Counted from the stretch's first letter, positions 35,601 to 45,164 are shown. The stretch: 64,000 bases of DNA from Burkholderia sp. SRS-46 (GCF_004343775.1 NZ_PTXL01000015.1:124001-188000); one strand, 5' to 3'. Notes: generated from the sequence alone by a model not told the origin. Numbers and translations: made by a program.

Positions 35601-38147
35601 ATGTATCCGAGTAGCTACGATATTCCCGTTGCGCGCCTCGTCGCGCGTCAGATCCTGTCCTGCGCGCGCAGCACGCCGGTGCGCGAGGTCGCCCGGCGCA
35701 TCTTCGCCGAGCGCTGCAGTTCGATCGTCGTGATGGAGAAAGGCCAGGCCATCGGCATCTGGACCGAGCAGGACGCGCTGGCGGCCGGGGACGACCCCCA
35801 GGTACTCGAGCGGCCGGTCGGCGACGTGATGAGCAGCCCGGTGCTGACGCTGGAGGCCAATACGCCGCTCGGCGAAGCGGCGACGCAGTTCAAGCAGTCG
35901 GGCATCCGTCACTTCGTGGTCGTCCGCGACGGCACGGCGATCGGCGTGCTGACCCAGACCGACGTGGTCGTGAACCAGGGCGCCGAGTTCTTCCTGCGCC
36001 TGAAAGCGATCGATTCGATTCCCGTCCATCTGCCCGTCACGGTTGGCGAGCATGCCGCGTTGCGCGACGTCGTCGCGCGGATGCGCGCGGACAAGCTCGA
36101 CGCCGTCCTCGTCGCGTACGACGGCGGCGAGCATGGCATCCTGACCGAGCGCGACATCGTCCGGATGATCGCGGGAGACGGCGTGCACGGCACCGTCGGC
36201 GCACAGGCCAGCAAGCCGCTGCAGGTGCTGGCCGCGAAGCAGAGCCTGTACGCGGCCCAGCGCTACATGATGCAGCAGAGCATCCGCCATGTCGGCGTGT
36301 GCGACGACGGCGGCGCCCTCACCGGCTTGCTCAGCTTCGCGGACGTGCTGCAGAGCATCGAGCACGAATACGTGAACGAGCTGCGCAGCGCATTGCGCGA
36401 GCGCGACGAAGCGCTTGGCCTCGCGCGCTTCAGCCTGCGCATGGCGGATCAGGTCTTCGAGTCGGCGCTCGAGGGCATCATGGTGACCGACCGAAACGCG
36501 AGAATCGAGCGGGTGAACCAGGCGTTCACCCGCCTGACCGGGTACACGGAAGACGAAGTGATCGGGCGCGACCCGAGCATGCTGAGCTCCGGCCGCCAGA
36601 CGCCGGAGTTCTACAAGAAACTCTGGCATTCGCTCACGACCGACGGCCACTGGCAAGGCGAAATCTGGAACCGGCGGAAAACCGGCGAGCTGTTCCTCGA
36701 ATACCTGACGATCACCAGCATTCGCGACAACGACGGCAAGATTTCGCATTACGCCGCGATCTTCTCCGACATCACCCAGCGGCGCCAGGCGGAGGAGCGG
36801 CTCGCCTACCTCGCCACGCACGATGTCCTCACCGGCCTCGCGAACCGGACGCTGTTCGAGGAGCGACTGGCGCACGCGATCGTTCAGGCGAAACGGCACG
36901 GCGGCAAGGTCGCGGTGATGGTTCTCGATCTCGACCGCTTCAAGCTCGTCAACGACACCCTCGGCCACAGCGCCGGCGACGAGGTGCTGAAGGTGGTGGC
37001 CGGCCGGATCGCGTCGGGCGTGCGCGCAAGCGACACGGTGGCCCGCATGGGCGGCGACGAATTCGCGCTGGTGCTCGAGGAAATCGACGACGTTCGCGAC
37101 GTCGGGCGGATCGCGCGCAGCCTGCTGGATGAAGTGGGACGGGCGATCGATATCGGCGACCGCGAGCTGTTCGTGACGCCGAGCATCGGCATCAGCATCT
37201 ATCCGGACGACGGCGCCGAGACGGCGCAATTGATGCTGCTCGCGGATCAGGCGATGTACGGCGCGAAAAGCCGGGGGAGGAACGTCTTCCAGTTCTTCGA
37301 GAGCACGATGACGTCGTCGGCGCTGGAGCAGCTCGAAACGCTCGGCGAACTGCATCGCGCGCTCGAGCAGAACGAATTCCGCCTCTTCTACCAACCGCAG
37401 TACGATCTGTCGAGCGGCCGGATCGTCGGCGTCGAGGCGCTGCTGCGCTGGATGCATCCGCGCAGGGGGCTGGTGCCGCCGGGCGAATTCATCTCGCTCG
37501 CGGAACGCTCCGCGTTGATCGTGCCGATCGGCCGATGGGTGCTGCGCGAGGCGTGCCGGCAGGCGCGCCGGTGGCTCGACGACGGCTACGCGTTCGGCCG
37601 CATCGCGGTGAACGTGTCGGCGCGGCAGTGCTTCGCCGACGGCTTCCTCACCGACCTCACCACCATCCTCAGCGAGACGGCCCTGCCGCCCGAGCACCTG
37701 CAGCTCGAATTGCTCGAAAGCATGGCCATGAACACGCGCGAGGAGATCGGGATTCTGCTTCGGGAGCTGGCGACCCGCGGCGTCAGCCTGGCGATCGACG
37801 ATTTCGGCACCGGCTATTCGTCGCTGGTGTATCTGAAGGATCTGCCGGTCGACACGCTGAAGATCGACCGCTCATTTCTCGCCGATTGCGGCTCGGGCGG
37901 CCCGGACGGCCCGATCGTGCGCGCGATCGTCGCGATGGGGCGCGCGCTCGGCCTCGACGTCATCATGGAGGGCGTCGAGACCGAGCAGCAACTCGCGTTC
38001 GTGCAGGAGATCGGTTGCCACCAGGCGCAGGGCTTCCTGCTGGCACGGCCGCAGCCGCCCGAACAGCTGATCGAGCTGGCGCGGAGTCGCGGCGAAGGCG
38101 AAGCGGCGGCCGGAGACGATTGCGGGGCGGAACTGCTTGCCGGGTGA
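35601..38147 (+). CDS. CBS-CBS-PAS-GGDEF-EAL cyclic-di-GMP signalling protein
   Basis: An 848-residue protein from the ATG at 35601; the frame extends up to 35454 but the extra residues look non-coding. Residues 10-265 hold four CBS motifs in two pairs (VREVARRIFAERCSSIVV..., VGDVMSSPVLTL..., LTERDIVRMIAGDG, LLSFADVL). Residues about 290-405 are a PAS domain (GIMVTDRNARIERVNQAFTR). GGDEF is intact near residue 482 and EALLRW near 612, with DDFGTGYSS for metal binding. Both catalytic sites look complete, so synthesis, breakdown or switching of c-di-GMP are all possible. CBS domains usually sense adenine nucleotides. No membrane segment. Confidence 0.9.
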   Translation: MYPSSYDIPVARLVARQILSCARSTPVREVARRIFAERCSSIVVMEKGQAIGIWTEQDALAAGDDPQVLERPVGDVMSSPVLTLEANTPLGEAATQFKQSGIRHFVVVRDGTAIGVLTQTDVVVNQGAEFFLRLKAIDSIPVHLPVTVGEHAALRDVVARMRADKLDAVLVAYDGGEHGILTERDIVRMIAGDGVHGTVGAQASKPLQVLAAKQSLYAAQRYMMQQSIRHVGVCDDGGALTGLLSFADVLQSIEHEYVNELRSALRERDEALGLARFSLRMADQVFESALEGIMVTDRNARIERVNQAFTRLTGYTEDEVIGRDPSMLSSGRQTPEFYKKLWHSLTTDGHWQGEIWNRRKTGELFLEYLTITSIRDNDGKISHYAAIFSDITQRRQAEERLAYLATHDVLTGLANRTLFEERLAHAIVQAKRHGGKVAVMVLDLDRFKLVNDTLGHSAGDEVLKVVAGRIASGVRASDTVARMGGDEFALVLEEIDDVRDVGRIARSLLDEVGRAIDIGDRELFVTPSIGISIYPDDGAETAQLMLLADQAMYGAKSRGRNVFQFFESTMTSSALEQLETLGELHRALEQNEFRLFYQPQYDLSSGRIVGVEALLRWMHPRRGLVPPGEFISLAERSALIVPIGRWVLREACRQARRWLDDGYAFGRIAVNVSARQCFADGFLTDLTTILSETALPPEHLQLELLESMAMNTREEIGILLRELATRGVSLAIDDFGTGYSSLVYLKDLPVDTLKIDRSFLADCGSGGPDGPIVRAIVAMGRALGLDVIMEGVETEQQLAFVQEIGCHQAQGFLLARPQPPEQLIELARSRGEGEAAAGDDCGAELLAG

Positions 38148-38164
38148 GCCTCGCCGTCGGCGTA

Positions 38165-39718
38165 TCAGCTTTGGGATGCGCGTGCCGCCACGTGTCCGCA
38201 CACGCGATTCCTGCCGCCGGACTTTGCGTCGTACAGCGCCATGTCGGCGGCCTTGACGAGCGCTGCCCCGCTGTCGATGCCGCGCCCGCCCGACGAGGCC
38301 ACGCCGATGCTCGCGGTGACGCGGTCGAACGGGCTTTTCACGTGCGCGATGTCGAGCCCGTGGATCGCTGCGCGGACCGCCTCGGCCACCGACAGGCTCC
38401 CTTTCAGGTCCGTCGCGGGCAGGACGACGACGAACTCCTCGCCGCCATATCGCGCCACGTGATCGGTGGCGCGCGCGACGCACGAAGCCAGGCATTGCGC
38501 GACCGCCTTGAGCACCTGATCGCCGGCCTGGTGTCCGTAGTGGTCGTTGTAGGCCTTGAAGCAGTCGATGTCGATGAAGAGCAGCGACAGCGGCTGGCCG
38601 GAGCGCGAGGCCCGCCGCCACTCCCGGCTCCAGACCGCATCGAACGTCCCGCGGTTCTGCAGCCCGGTCATCGCGTCGCGATGCGCCATGCGCTGCAGCT
38701 GCGCCTCGGCGCGTTGCCGGCGTTTCAGCTCGCGCAGCAGCACCCACGTGCCGGCGACGATCGCCACCGTGAAGAGCACCATCAACGAGGCCAGCCATTT
38801 GGCCCGCAGCCGCCAGTCGGAAAACACCTCGTCGATCGCGGGCGCGACATCGACGATGATCGGCAGCCCCGGAATATGCCGATAGACGAACAGCCTGCGG
38901 ACCCCGTCGATGACGCTCGTCCCGACGAAGGCGCCGGCCGGACTCTGGGCGATCCTGGCGAAGATCGGCGAACGGCCGACGTTCTGGCCGACCCGCTTCG
39001 GGTCATGAGGCAGCCGGGTGATCAACGCACCGTTCGTCTCCAGGACCGCAATGGTGCCGTCCTTTCCGACCGATACGCCGTCGAGCAAGCCGCGGCAATA
39101 GTCGAGGCTCAGCCGCCCCACCACCACGCCGGCGAGCGTGCCGTCAGGCCGCATGACCTTGCGACTGAGCGCGATGACCATTTCGCCGCCCGCCGTATCG
39201 GAGGCGTAGGGTGGGCTCAGGTAGAGGCCGCTGGCCGCTTTTTCCGCATGCGCCAGGAACCACTTCACGTCGCTCGCGGTGCGCCGCCGCTCGGCCGTTT
39301 CGGCGGAGCTTGCGATCAGCCTGCCGTCGGGGGCGAACACGGAGATCGGCCCGAAGTACTGGGCCGTCGTCGCGCGGTCGAACAGGATCTGGTCCCGGAA
39401 CCCCATCGGCAGCGCCATGATGCGCGGGTCGACCGCGCCCTCGGCGACAGCCTGCAGCGACAGGTCGTAGCTTTCGATACTGCGCAGGATGTCGCGCTCG
39501 AGGATCAGTGTCAGGTTTTGCGCATTCTGGATGGCGTGGTGAAACGCATCCTCCCGGGCGACCAGCAGCATCGCGGAGCACAGGCCGGCCGTGCCGAGCC
39601 ACAGCAGCACCGCGCACCCCAGCACGCCCGCCGGGCTCAGGATCAACGCGCCCGCCGCCGACAGCCAGCGGCGCCGCGCCGCGCTGCGACGTTCCGTGAA
39701 ACGATACTCGTTCCCCAT
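38165..39718 (-). CDS. Membrane diguanylate cyclase with periplasmic PDC/Cache-like sensor
   Basis: A 517-residue protein convergent with the previous c-di-GMP gene. A transmembrane segment at residues about 28-52 (GVLGCAVLLWLGTAGLCSAM) and a second near 310-330 enclose a roughly 250-residue periplasmic region with dCache-like features (AQYFGPISVFAPDGRLIASS, SPPYASDTAGGEMVIALS). The C-terminal GGDEF domain has an intact GGEEF (RYGGEEFVVVLP) and FIDIDCFKAYND. It should make c-di-GMP in response to an external small molecule. Confidence 0.9.
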   Translation of the reverse strand: MGNEYRFTERRSAARRRWLSAAGALILSPAGVLGCAVLLWLGTAGLCSAMLLVAREDAFHHAIQNAQNLTLILERDILRSIESYDLSLQAVAEGAVDPRIMALPMGFRDQILFDRATTAQYFGPISVFAPDGRLIASSAETAERRRTASDVKWFLAHAEKAASGLYLSPPYASDTAGGEMVIALSRKVMRPDGTLAGVVVGRLSLDYCRGLLDGVSVGKDGTIAVLETNGALITRLPHDPKRVGQNVGRSPIFARIAQSPAGAFVGTSVIDGVRRLFVYRHIPGLPIIVDVAPAIDEVFSDWRLRAKWLASLMVLFTVAIVAGTWVLLRELKRRQRAEAQLQRMAHRDAMTGLQNRGTFDAVWSREWRRASRSGQPLSLLFIDIDCFKAYNDHYGHQAGDQVLKAVAQCLASCVARATDHVARYGGEEFVVVLPATDLKGSLSVAEAVRAAIHGLDIAHVKSPFDRVTASIGVASSGGRGIDSGAALVKAADMALYDAKSGGRNRVCGHVAARASQS

Positions 39719-39828
39719 TTACCTACCATCCCTGAGCCGATTTTGGGCGAGATGATAGCAATATCAGGCGTTCCGGCCTGGCATCGGGGGCGGGTCGCCG
39801 TACGGTCCGTCGCGGCGCCGGTTCCGGT

Positions 39829-40083
39829 TCAGACCTTCCGATCTGGCAGGATGTGGGCGCGGATCGAGCGGCCCTTCCACGAGATGTTGTCGATCCGCGC
39901 GCGAAGGCCGTAGAGCGCCACCGACGACAGCGTGTCGAACCTGAGCAGCGCGATCGGGTTTCCGATGCCCGCCGGCACGCGTTCGATCGCGTCGTACAGC
40001 GGGAATCCGTGCCGTTTCAGGAACGCGCCGACCTCGTCGTCACGCGCGACTTCCTCGACATTGACCAGCAAGAGTTCGGCCAT
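39829..40083 (-). CDS. Small conserved protein linked to DUF3141 gene
   Basis: An 84-residue protein ending the operon after the DUF3141 gene, 10 bp downstream of it. AELLLVNVEEVARDDEVGAF and the final SIRAHILPDRKV frame an alpha/beta fold with alternating strands (IALLRFDTLSSVALYGLRAR). The shape recalls small RNA-binding or ACT-like domains, but I do not recognise a named family. Tight linkage suggests a shared function with DUF3141. Confidence 0.65.
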   Translation of the reverse strand: MAELLLVNVEEVARDDEVGAFLKRHGFPLYDAIERVPAGIGNPIALLRFDTLSSVALYGLRARIDNISWKGRSIRAHILPDRKV

Positions 40084-40093
40084 CGCAGTTCCT

Positions 40094-42406
40094 TTATTCG
40101 AGCATCGCCGCGGGCCGCTGCGCCGGGGGCGCGCCGAGCGCCGCGCGAATGCGTTGCAGCGCCTCCCACTGCCGCTCGCTCACCGACTCGCTTTGCACGC
40201 GCGCGTCGCCCAGCAACTTGTCCAGCAGGGTCAGCAGCCGCTTGCGGTCTTCCGGTCGGGCAAGCAGCGCCGGCAGCGTGGCGATCGCCTGTTGCGGCTC
40301 GTAAGTCGCGATGATCTCCTGTTCACCGTAAACGCGCCGCCACTGATCGGGCGGCAGGTTCGGCAGATACTCGGCGTAGGTTTCGATGAGTTCGCGCTCC
40401 GTCGCCAGTTGCGCAAGCGGTAACGGCTCGCCGCTGCGCTCGAGCAGGAACGCCGCGCGCGCCACCGCTTCCGTGTAGCCGCCCTGCCCGATCGACGCGA
40501 GCGCCTCTTTCACGAACGGCAGTTCGCGGGGATCCGCCGCCACCGACGACGCGGGTCGACGCTCGCGATAGCGGTCCGCGGCATGCAGCATGAAGGGTTG
40601 GGAGTACAGCGTGAAGAACAGCGACTCGACGCTCGCGTCGCGCATGGCCCTGAAATAGTCGAGCGAGGCGCTGACGATGTCCGAGCCGCGGCGTTCGAGT
40701 GCGCGCCACGGCTCGATGTCGTCCGGCCGTTGACGATTGACCTTGATCGCGTCGGCGGCGGGCTTCAGCCAATTGAGCCACGGATTCAAGTCCGAAAACG
40801 CCCAGCGCTGGAAACGCAGCGGATGAAAATCGCGCAACAGGCGCGCGGTGGTCTCGTTCGACGCAGCCTGCACGAACGGCTGCATGAACAGTTCGTAGGC
40901 GCGCTGCGTGAATTCGGACAGCTCGGCGACGGCCTCGAAGGCCGCTTCGTCCTTGCGCCCGAAGCGGTTGAAATACTTCGCGATCTCCTCGAGACGATGC
41001 TCGGCGAGGGTGACCTCGTAGGCGACCTTCCCGTCGGCGCCGTTCACTTCATTGATCGACATCGCATAGAGGCCGGGCGGCAGCGTTTCGATCGCATCGA
41101 GCACGTTGACGATCTGGGCATGCTCCTTCTTCGCGACCTTGCCCGACACGAAGATGCCGAGATGGCCGACGTCCTCTTCCATCAAACCGATGATGACCTG
41201 CCCGCGCGACTTGATCTCCTCCGTGCTGCCGTAGATGTCCGCCACCCAGTTGAACGCCTGCTGCGGTGGCGTGATGTTGTCGCCCATCGACGCGAACAGG
41301 ATGATCGGCGAGCGGATCTTGCGCAGGTCGAACGCCTCGCCCGCCCCGTCGCGCACCTCGCCGGACCAGAGCTTGTTGCCGACGAACAGGTTGCGCGTGA
41401 TCCATTCGATCTCTTCGCGGTTCATCAGGTAGTAGCCGCCCCACCAGCGCTCGAACTCGAGGAAGCGCGGCGGCTCGGTGTCGATGTTGTCGTAGACGTG
41501 GTAGTACTTGTCCCACAACGTGTTCGCGGGGTTCAGGTACTCGAAGTTCTGCACGAGATGGGCGCCGTCGAACTTGCCGTTGCCCAGATCCGACGACAAC
41601 GACGCGAGCCAGGTGCCGCCCAGGATGCCGCCCGCATAGCGCATCGGATTGTCGCCGGGGCCTTCGCTCCACGCGCCGCTCCAATACGACATCGGTGCGC
41701 CGTTGATGACGATCGGGCCGGTGTCTTCCGCCGACGAGCTGGCGAGCATCATCGCTGCCCAGCCGCCCTGGCAGTTGCCGACGATCGCCGGCTTCGGGCT
41801 GTCCGGATGCAGCGCGCGCACTTTCCTGACGAACGCCAGTTCCGCCGCGCACACGTCGAGCAAGGTCTGGCCGGGCTCGGGATCCTGGAAGAACACGACG
41901 AAGTACACGGGATGAGCGGCGCGCAACGCGACGCCGACCTGCGAATCGTCCTTGAAGCCGCCGATGCCGGGCCCGTGCCCCGCACGCGGATCGATGATCA
42001 GGTAAGGCCGCTTGCCATCGTCGACGATCACGCCGTCCGGCGGCTGGATGTGCACGAGCGCGTAATTGACGGGCCGTGCGAACTGCCTGCCGTCGAGCAC
42101 GACGTCATAGTCGAAATGGAGCGCGGGCTTGAGCCCCTGCGAAGTGCGCTCGACGTATTGCGTGCCGCGCTCGCGCATCGTGTCCCAGAACAGCAGCGAG
42201 CGCTGTACGGCGTCGACCGCATAGTGCCAGGCACCGAAAGGGGAAAAAGGCGCGGCGACGGGCGCCTTGCCCTGGCCGCCGCCGCCGAACGCTTCGCTCA
42301 ACCGTTTCCCGTACTGTTCCAGCGCATTGTGGGTGCGCTTTTGCAGGACGTAGGCAATACTCGTGGCAATCTCGTGACTGCGCGCCAGTTGCATGGCTGC
42401 ATCCAT
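40094..42406 (-). CDS. DUF3141 protein (PHA synthase-like alpha/beta hydrolase)
   Basis: A 770-residue protein. The start is set at MDAAMQLARSHE, with GGAGAAG upstream; an in-frame ATG further out would overlap the spacer. The nucleophile box is GNCQGG (IVGNCQGGWAAMM), with Cys replacing the hydrolase Ser, as in PhaC polyhydroxyalkanoate synthases. YLIIDPRAGHGPGIGG and DVGHLGIFVSGKVA (candidate catalytic His) follow the family. Its reaction is not established; polyester- or phosphotransacetylase-linked roles are proposed from context in such loci. The C-terminal 250 residues are helical. Confidence 0.82.
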   Translation of the reverse strand: MDAAMQLARSHEIATSIAYVLQKRTHNALEQYGKRLSEAFGGGGQGKAPVAAPFSPFGAWHYAVDAVQRSLLFWDTMRERGTQYVERTSQGLKPALHFDYDVVLDGRQFARPVNYALVHIQPPDGVIVDDGKRPYLIIDPRAGHGPGIGGFKDDSQVGVALRAAHPVYFVVFFQDPEPGQTLLDVCAAELAFVRKVRALHPDSPKPAIVGNCQGGWAAMMLASSSAEDTGPIVINGAPMSYWSGAWSEGPGDNPMRYAGGILGGTWLASLSSDLGNGKFDGAHLVQNFEYLNPANTLWDKYYHVYDNIDTEPPRFLEFERWWGGYYLMNREEIEWITRNLFVGNKLWSGEVRDGAGEAFDLRKIRSPIILFASMGDNITPPQQAFNWVADIYGSTEEIKSRGQVIIGLMEEDVGHLGIFVSGKVAKKEHAQIVNVLDAIETLPPGLYAMSINEVNGADGKVAYEVTLAEHRLEEIAKYFNRFGRKDEAAFEAVAELSEFTQRAYELFMQPFVQAASNETTARLLRDFHPLRFQRWAFSDLNPWLNWLKPAADAIKVNRQRPDDIEPWRALERRGSDIVSASLDYFRAMRDASVESLFFTLYSQPFMLHAADRYRERRPASSVAADPRELPFVKEALASIGQGGYTEAVARAAFLLERSGEPLPLAQLATERELIETYAEYLPNLPPDQWRRVYGEQEIIATYEPQQAIATLPALLARPEDRKRLLTLLDKLLGDARVQSESVSERQWEALQRIRAALGAPPAQRPAAMLE

Positions 42407-42467
42407 AACACGCTTCTCCAAAGGGGCAAAGTGGATCCCGACGCATTCCGGAGGCGGCTGCCTCCTG

Positions 42468-43277
42468 TTAGCCAAGCACGTGCATCCCTGCGTCGATATA
42501 GTGAATTCCGCCGGTCATTGCGCGCGCCGCCTTGCTGGCGAGGAACGTGCACAAGGCGCCGACGTCGTCGATGTCGAGCGGCCGGCGCAAAGGCGCGCGC
42601 CGTGCGGCGTCGTCAAGCAAGTGATCGAAGTTCGGCAGCCCGGATGCCGCCCGCGTCGCCAATGCGCCGGGCGAAACGGCGTTCACGCGAATGTCCGCCG
42701 GCCCCAGCTCGACCGCCAGGTAGCGTACGGCGGCCTCCAGGGCGGCTTTGACCGGCCCCATCACGCCGTACTCGGCGATCACCTGGTCCGCGCCGATGTA
42801 GGTCATCGCCAGCAGGCTTCCGCCGGATTTCATCAACGGCTCGGCATATTTGGCCATCCGGATGAACGAGTGGCACGACGTGTCCATCGCGAGCGCGAAC
42901 CCCTCAGGGGAACTGTCGACGACGCGTCCGTGCAGATCGCTCTTGGGTGCATACGCAACGGCATGCAGCAGGAAATCGAGGCTGCCCCACTGCTGTTCGA
43001 TGGTGTCGAACACGGTGCGCATCTGGTCCGGGCGACTCACATCGAGCGGCATCGCAATGGCCGGCTCGAGCCGTTCCAGCAGCGGCTCCACATAGGGCAA
43101 CGCCCGGTCGGACTGCCACGTCACCGCCAGTTCGGCGCCCGCCGCACGAAAGGCGCGAGCGCATCCCCAGGCGATGCTGCTGTCATTCGCGATGCCGACG
43201 ACGATTCCCCGTTGACCGCGAAGCGGCAGCGCGTCCAAGCCAGGCAACGCCGACCCGCGTGCATCCTGATTCGTCAT
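42468..43277 (-). CDS. fabI: Enoyl-[acyl-carrier-protein] reductase, FabI-like
   Basis: A 269-residue SDR-fold protein. GIVVGIANDSSIAWGCARAF is the FabI-type NADH-binding loop. The catalytic pair Tyr-x6-Lys is in EYGVMGPVKAALE, with MTYIGADQ before it. The usual FabI reaction is the last reduction in fatty acid elongation. A housekeeping fabI normally lies elsewhere, so this is probably a second copy. CGGAGG lies seven bases before the ATG at 43277. It is 61 bp upstream of DUF3141 in the same direction and has an FNR-like box about 105 bp upstream. Confidence 0.85.
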   Translation of the reverse strand: MTNQDARGSALPGLDALPLRGQRGIVVGIANDSSIAWGCARAFRAAGAELAVTWQSDRALPYVEPLLERLEPAIAMPLDVSRPDQMRTVFDTIEQQWGSLDFLLHAVAYAPKSDLHGRVVDSSPEGFALAMDTSCHSFIRMAKYAEPLMKSGGSLLAMTYIGADQVIAEYGVMGPVKAALEAAVRYLAVELGPADIRVNAVSPGALATRAASGLPNFDHLLDDAARRAPLRRPLDIDDVGALCTFLASKAARAMTGGIHYIDAGMHVLG

Positions 43278-43380
43278 TGCGAAACCTCCGGTCGTATTGA
43301 TCGGCCCGCGCATGCGATGTGCGGTCGCGGATCATTGTAGGTATTGCGTGACGACATCAGGAGACGCGCAAACGGGATGT

Positions 43381-43394
43381 TTGATTTGCGGCAA
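43381..43394 (-). promoter_or_regulatory. FNR-like box upstream of fabI
   Basis: Read on the minus strand, TTGCC-GCAA-ATCAA matches eight of ten fixed bases of TTGAT-N4-ATCAA. It lies about 105 bp upstream of the fabI-like ATG, in the 169-bp gap after the NnrS gene. Confidence 0.45.
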
Positions 43395-43446
43395 ATTCTT
43401 TCGACATCAAAAGATTCCGCAATCATGTTTATATGCATGTCATCGT

Positions 43447-44640
43447 TCAGTCATTGCGTCCGTCGGCGCGCGGCGCCGTGAGGATCGGCACGTAACGGAT
43501 CGTGTACGCGAGAAACGCGATGACCCAGCACGCGCCGGACGCGTCGAGCCAGAAGCCATACGGGACGCCCGGAACCAGCGGCCCGAACGCCCGCAGGATT
43601 GCCGCGCCGATCACCAGCCAGTAGCACAGCCGCTCCCAGGGCCCCGCGACGAGCGTGCGCCCGGTATGGCCAAGCGCGGTGCGCGTGATCATCGCGATGA
43701 TCGCGCCGCCGATCGCCCCGGCCGTCAGCGCATGGACCGCCAGCGAATGGGGCAGCACGCCGGCGACCGACAGCGCGAGCATCGCGAATCCGGCGGGAAT
43801 CCATGCGCACGACACGTGAAGAATCCAGACGATCGGCCGCTTGCCCACGCGCCATGACCGCCATCCGACGAGGCGCACGGCGTGGAGCAGCGCGGTCGCG
43901 GATGCGGCGGCGATCAGGAGCCGATCCGGCGCGCCGATCGCGTCCGCGACCAGCGTCAGCACGACCGCCGGCGCGGCCAGCGCGTCCACCACCCGGAAGC
44001 GCCGGACCGTGAAGCCCGGGATCGCGTTCATCGTAAACATCGGCACGATGCGTCCGGTGATCACCGCGACGAGGAACACGATCAGCCCCGTCGCCGCATA
44101 CGCGGACCGCAGCGCGAGATCCACGCGGCCCGTGATCGCATACCCGTGAAACAGCGCGTTCAGTCCGCCGAACAACGCGAGCGCGACCGGCAGGAAGACG
44201 TTGTGGCGATTCTTCGCGGAAAGCAGCACGCGCAGCAGGACGATCGCCGTGACCGGCAGGAACAGCGAATCGACGACGGCGGCAACCGGCTCCGGTCCCG
44301 ACCAGACCAGCAACCGCCCCGCTGCCCACAGCAGCCACAGGGCCGCAAGCGGGGTGCCGCGCAAGGTCTCGCGCGAAGTCCATGCGCGCACGGCCGTCAG
44401 CATGAAGCCGACGACGATCGCGGCCACGAAGCCGAAAATCATTTCGTGCACATGCCACATCAGCCCGGACATCGACGCCGCGCGTCCGGCGATCGGCAGG
44501 CCGTGCCACGCGGCCAGCCATACGGCGATCGCCGCGCTCCCGAACAAGGCACCGCCCAGATAGAACGGCCGCAGGCCGAGCCGCAGGGCCGGCAGCGTGT
44601 CGGGTGCGGAGGATGGGCTCATCGGTTCGCTGATCTTCAT
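43447..44640 (-). CDS. nnrS: NnrS family heme/copper membrane protein
   Basis: A 397-residue, very hydrophobic protein with about twelve predicted membrane segments. LRLGLRPFYLGGALFG and MWHVHEMIFGFVAAIVVGF are NnrS signatures, with His residues likely to bind heme or copper. NnrS helps cells withstand nitric oxide stress during denitrification. The start MKISEPMSPSSAP is chosen over an upstream frame lacking a ribosome site; GGAG lies seven bases before it. An FNR-like box is 90 bp further upstream. Confidence 0.9.
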   Translation of the reverse strand: MKISEPMSPSSAPDTLPALRLGLRPFYLGGALFGSAAIAVWLAAWHGLPIAGRAASMSGLMWHVHEMIFGFVAAIVVGFMLTAVRAWTSRETLRGTPLAALWLLWAAGRLLVWSGPEPVAAVVDSLFLPVTAIVLLRVLLSAKNRHNVFLPVALALFGGLNALFHGYAITGRVDLALRSAYAATGLIVFLVAVITGRIVPMFTMNAIPGFTVRRFRVVDALAAPAVVLTLVADAIGAPDRLLIAAASATALLHAVRLVGWRSWRVGKRPIVWILHVSCAWIPAGFAMLALSVAGVLPHSLAVHALTAGAIGGAIIAMITRTALGHTGRTLVAGPWERLCYWLVIGAAILRAFGPLVPGVPYGFWLDASGACWVIAFLAYTIRYVPILTAPRADGRND

Positions 44641-44730
44641 GGTCGCTCCGGCGCAAGAGGGTCCGTCGAATTCATCGTAGTACCGCCGGGATCGAAGCGG
44701 GCCGGGGCCAAAGCGGCATTGCGACGACGC

Positions 44731-44744
44731 GTGACCTGGATCAA
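44731..44744 (-). promoter_or_regulatory. FNR-like box upstream of nnrS
   Basis: Minus-strand TTGAT-CCAG-GTCAC matches eight of ten fixed bases of the FNR/ANR/DNR consensus. It is about 90 bp upstream of the NnrS start and also 141 bp before a small plus-strand gene. Confidence 0.5.
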
Positions 44745-44884
44745 GCGCACGCCCCGCCGCATGCGACAAATTGCACGTCGCATCGCCGCACGAAAATGCC
44801 TAGCGTGTATTCATGCGCGGCACGACAGGTTCCAAAGGTGTCCGGGAAGCCGGGGCGGCGCGATGACAGCCTGGAGAATCGACC

Positions 44885-45085
44885 ATGTTGAGCCCGCACC
44901 AATTCGCCGCACTGCTGTTGATCGACGGCACGGCCGCCCCTGTCGGCTTCGATTCCGGCGATCTGGCCGCACGGGTGGAGCGCCAGGTCACCGCACTGGA
45001 ACAGCTTGCTTCGGAGCACCGCCGGGCGCGGCGGAACGCAACCGGACGCTGCGCACCGGAAACGATCGATCGCCGCCGGCATTGA
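44885..45085 (+). CDS. Small hypothetical protein
   Basis: A 66-residue frame beginning MLSPHQFAALLLIDGTAAPV, with a helical middle (DLAARVERQVTALEQLASEH) and a basic tail. It has no recognisable domain. GGAGAATCGACC lies before the ATG. Its place between divergent nnrS and chrA and its regular helix give modest support. It could be a short regulator or a non-coding frame. Confidence 0.45.
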   Translation: MLSPHQFAALLLIDGTAAPVGFDSGDLAARVERQVTALEQLASEHRRARRNATGRCAPETIDRRRH

Positions 45086-45116
45086 ACGCCCTGCACTGCG
45101 TCGCTGACCGCCATCC

Positions 45117-45162
45117 GGCGTGTGTATCATCCCGGGGTTTCAGGTCTCCGGGATCACACGCC
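45117..45162 (+). promoter_or_regulatory. Long stem-loop abutting the chrA start
   Basis: GGCGTGTG, a TATC bulge and ATCCCGG pair with CCGGGAT and CACACGCC: fifteen base pairs with one four-base bulge and a 12-base loop. The 3' arm ends two bases before the ATG at 45165 and covers the place where a ribosome site would be. It could hide the start in the mRNA or act as a DNA operator. Confidence 0.6.
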
Positions 45163-45164
45163 AC

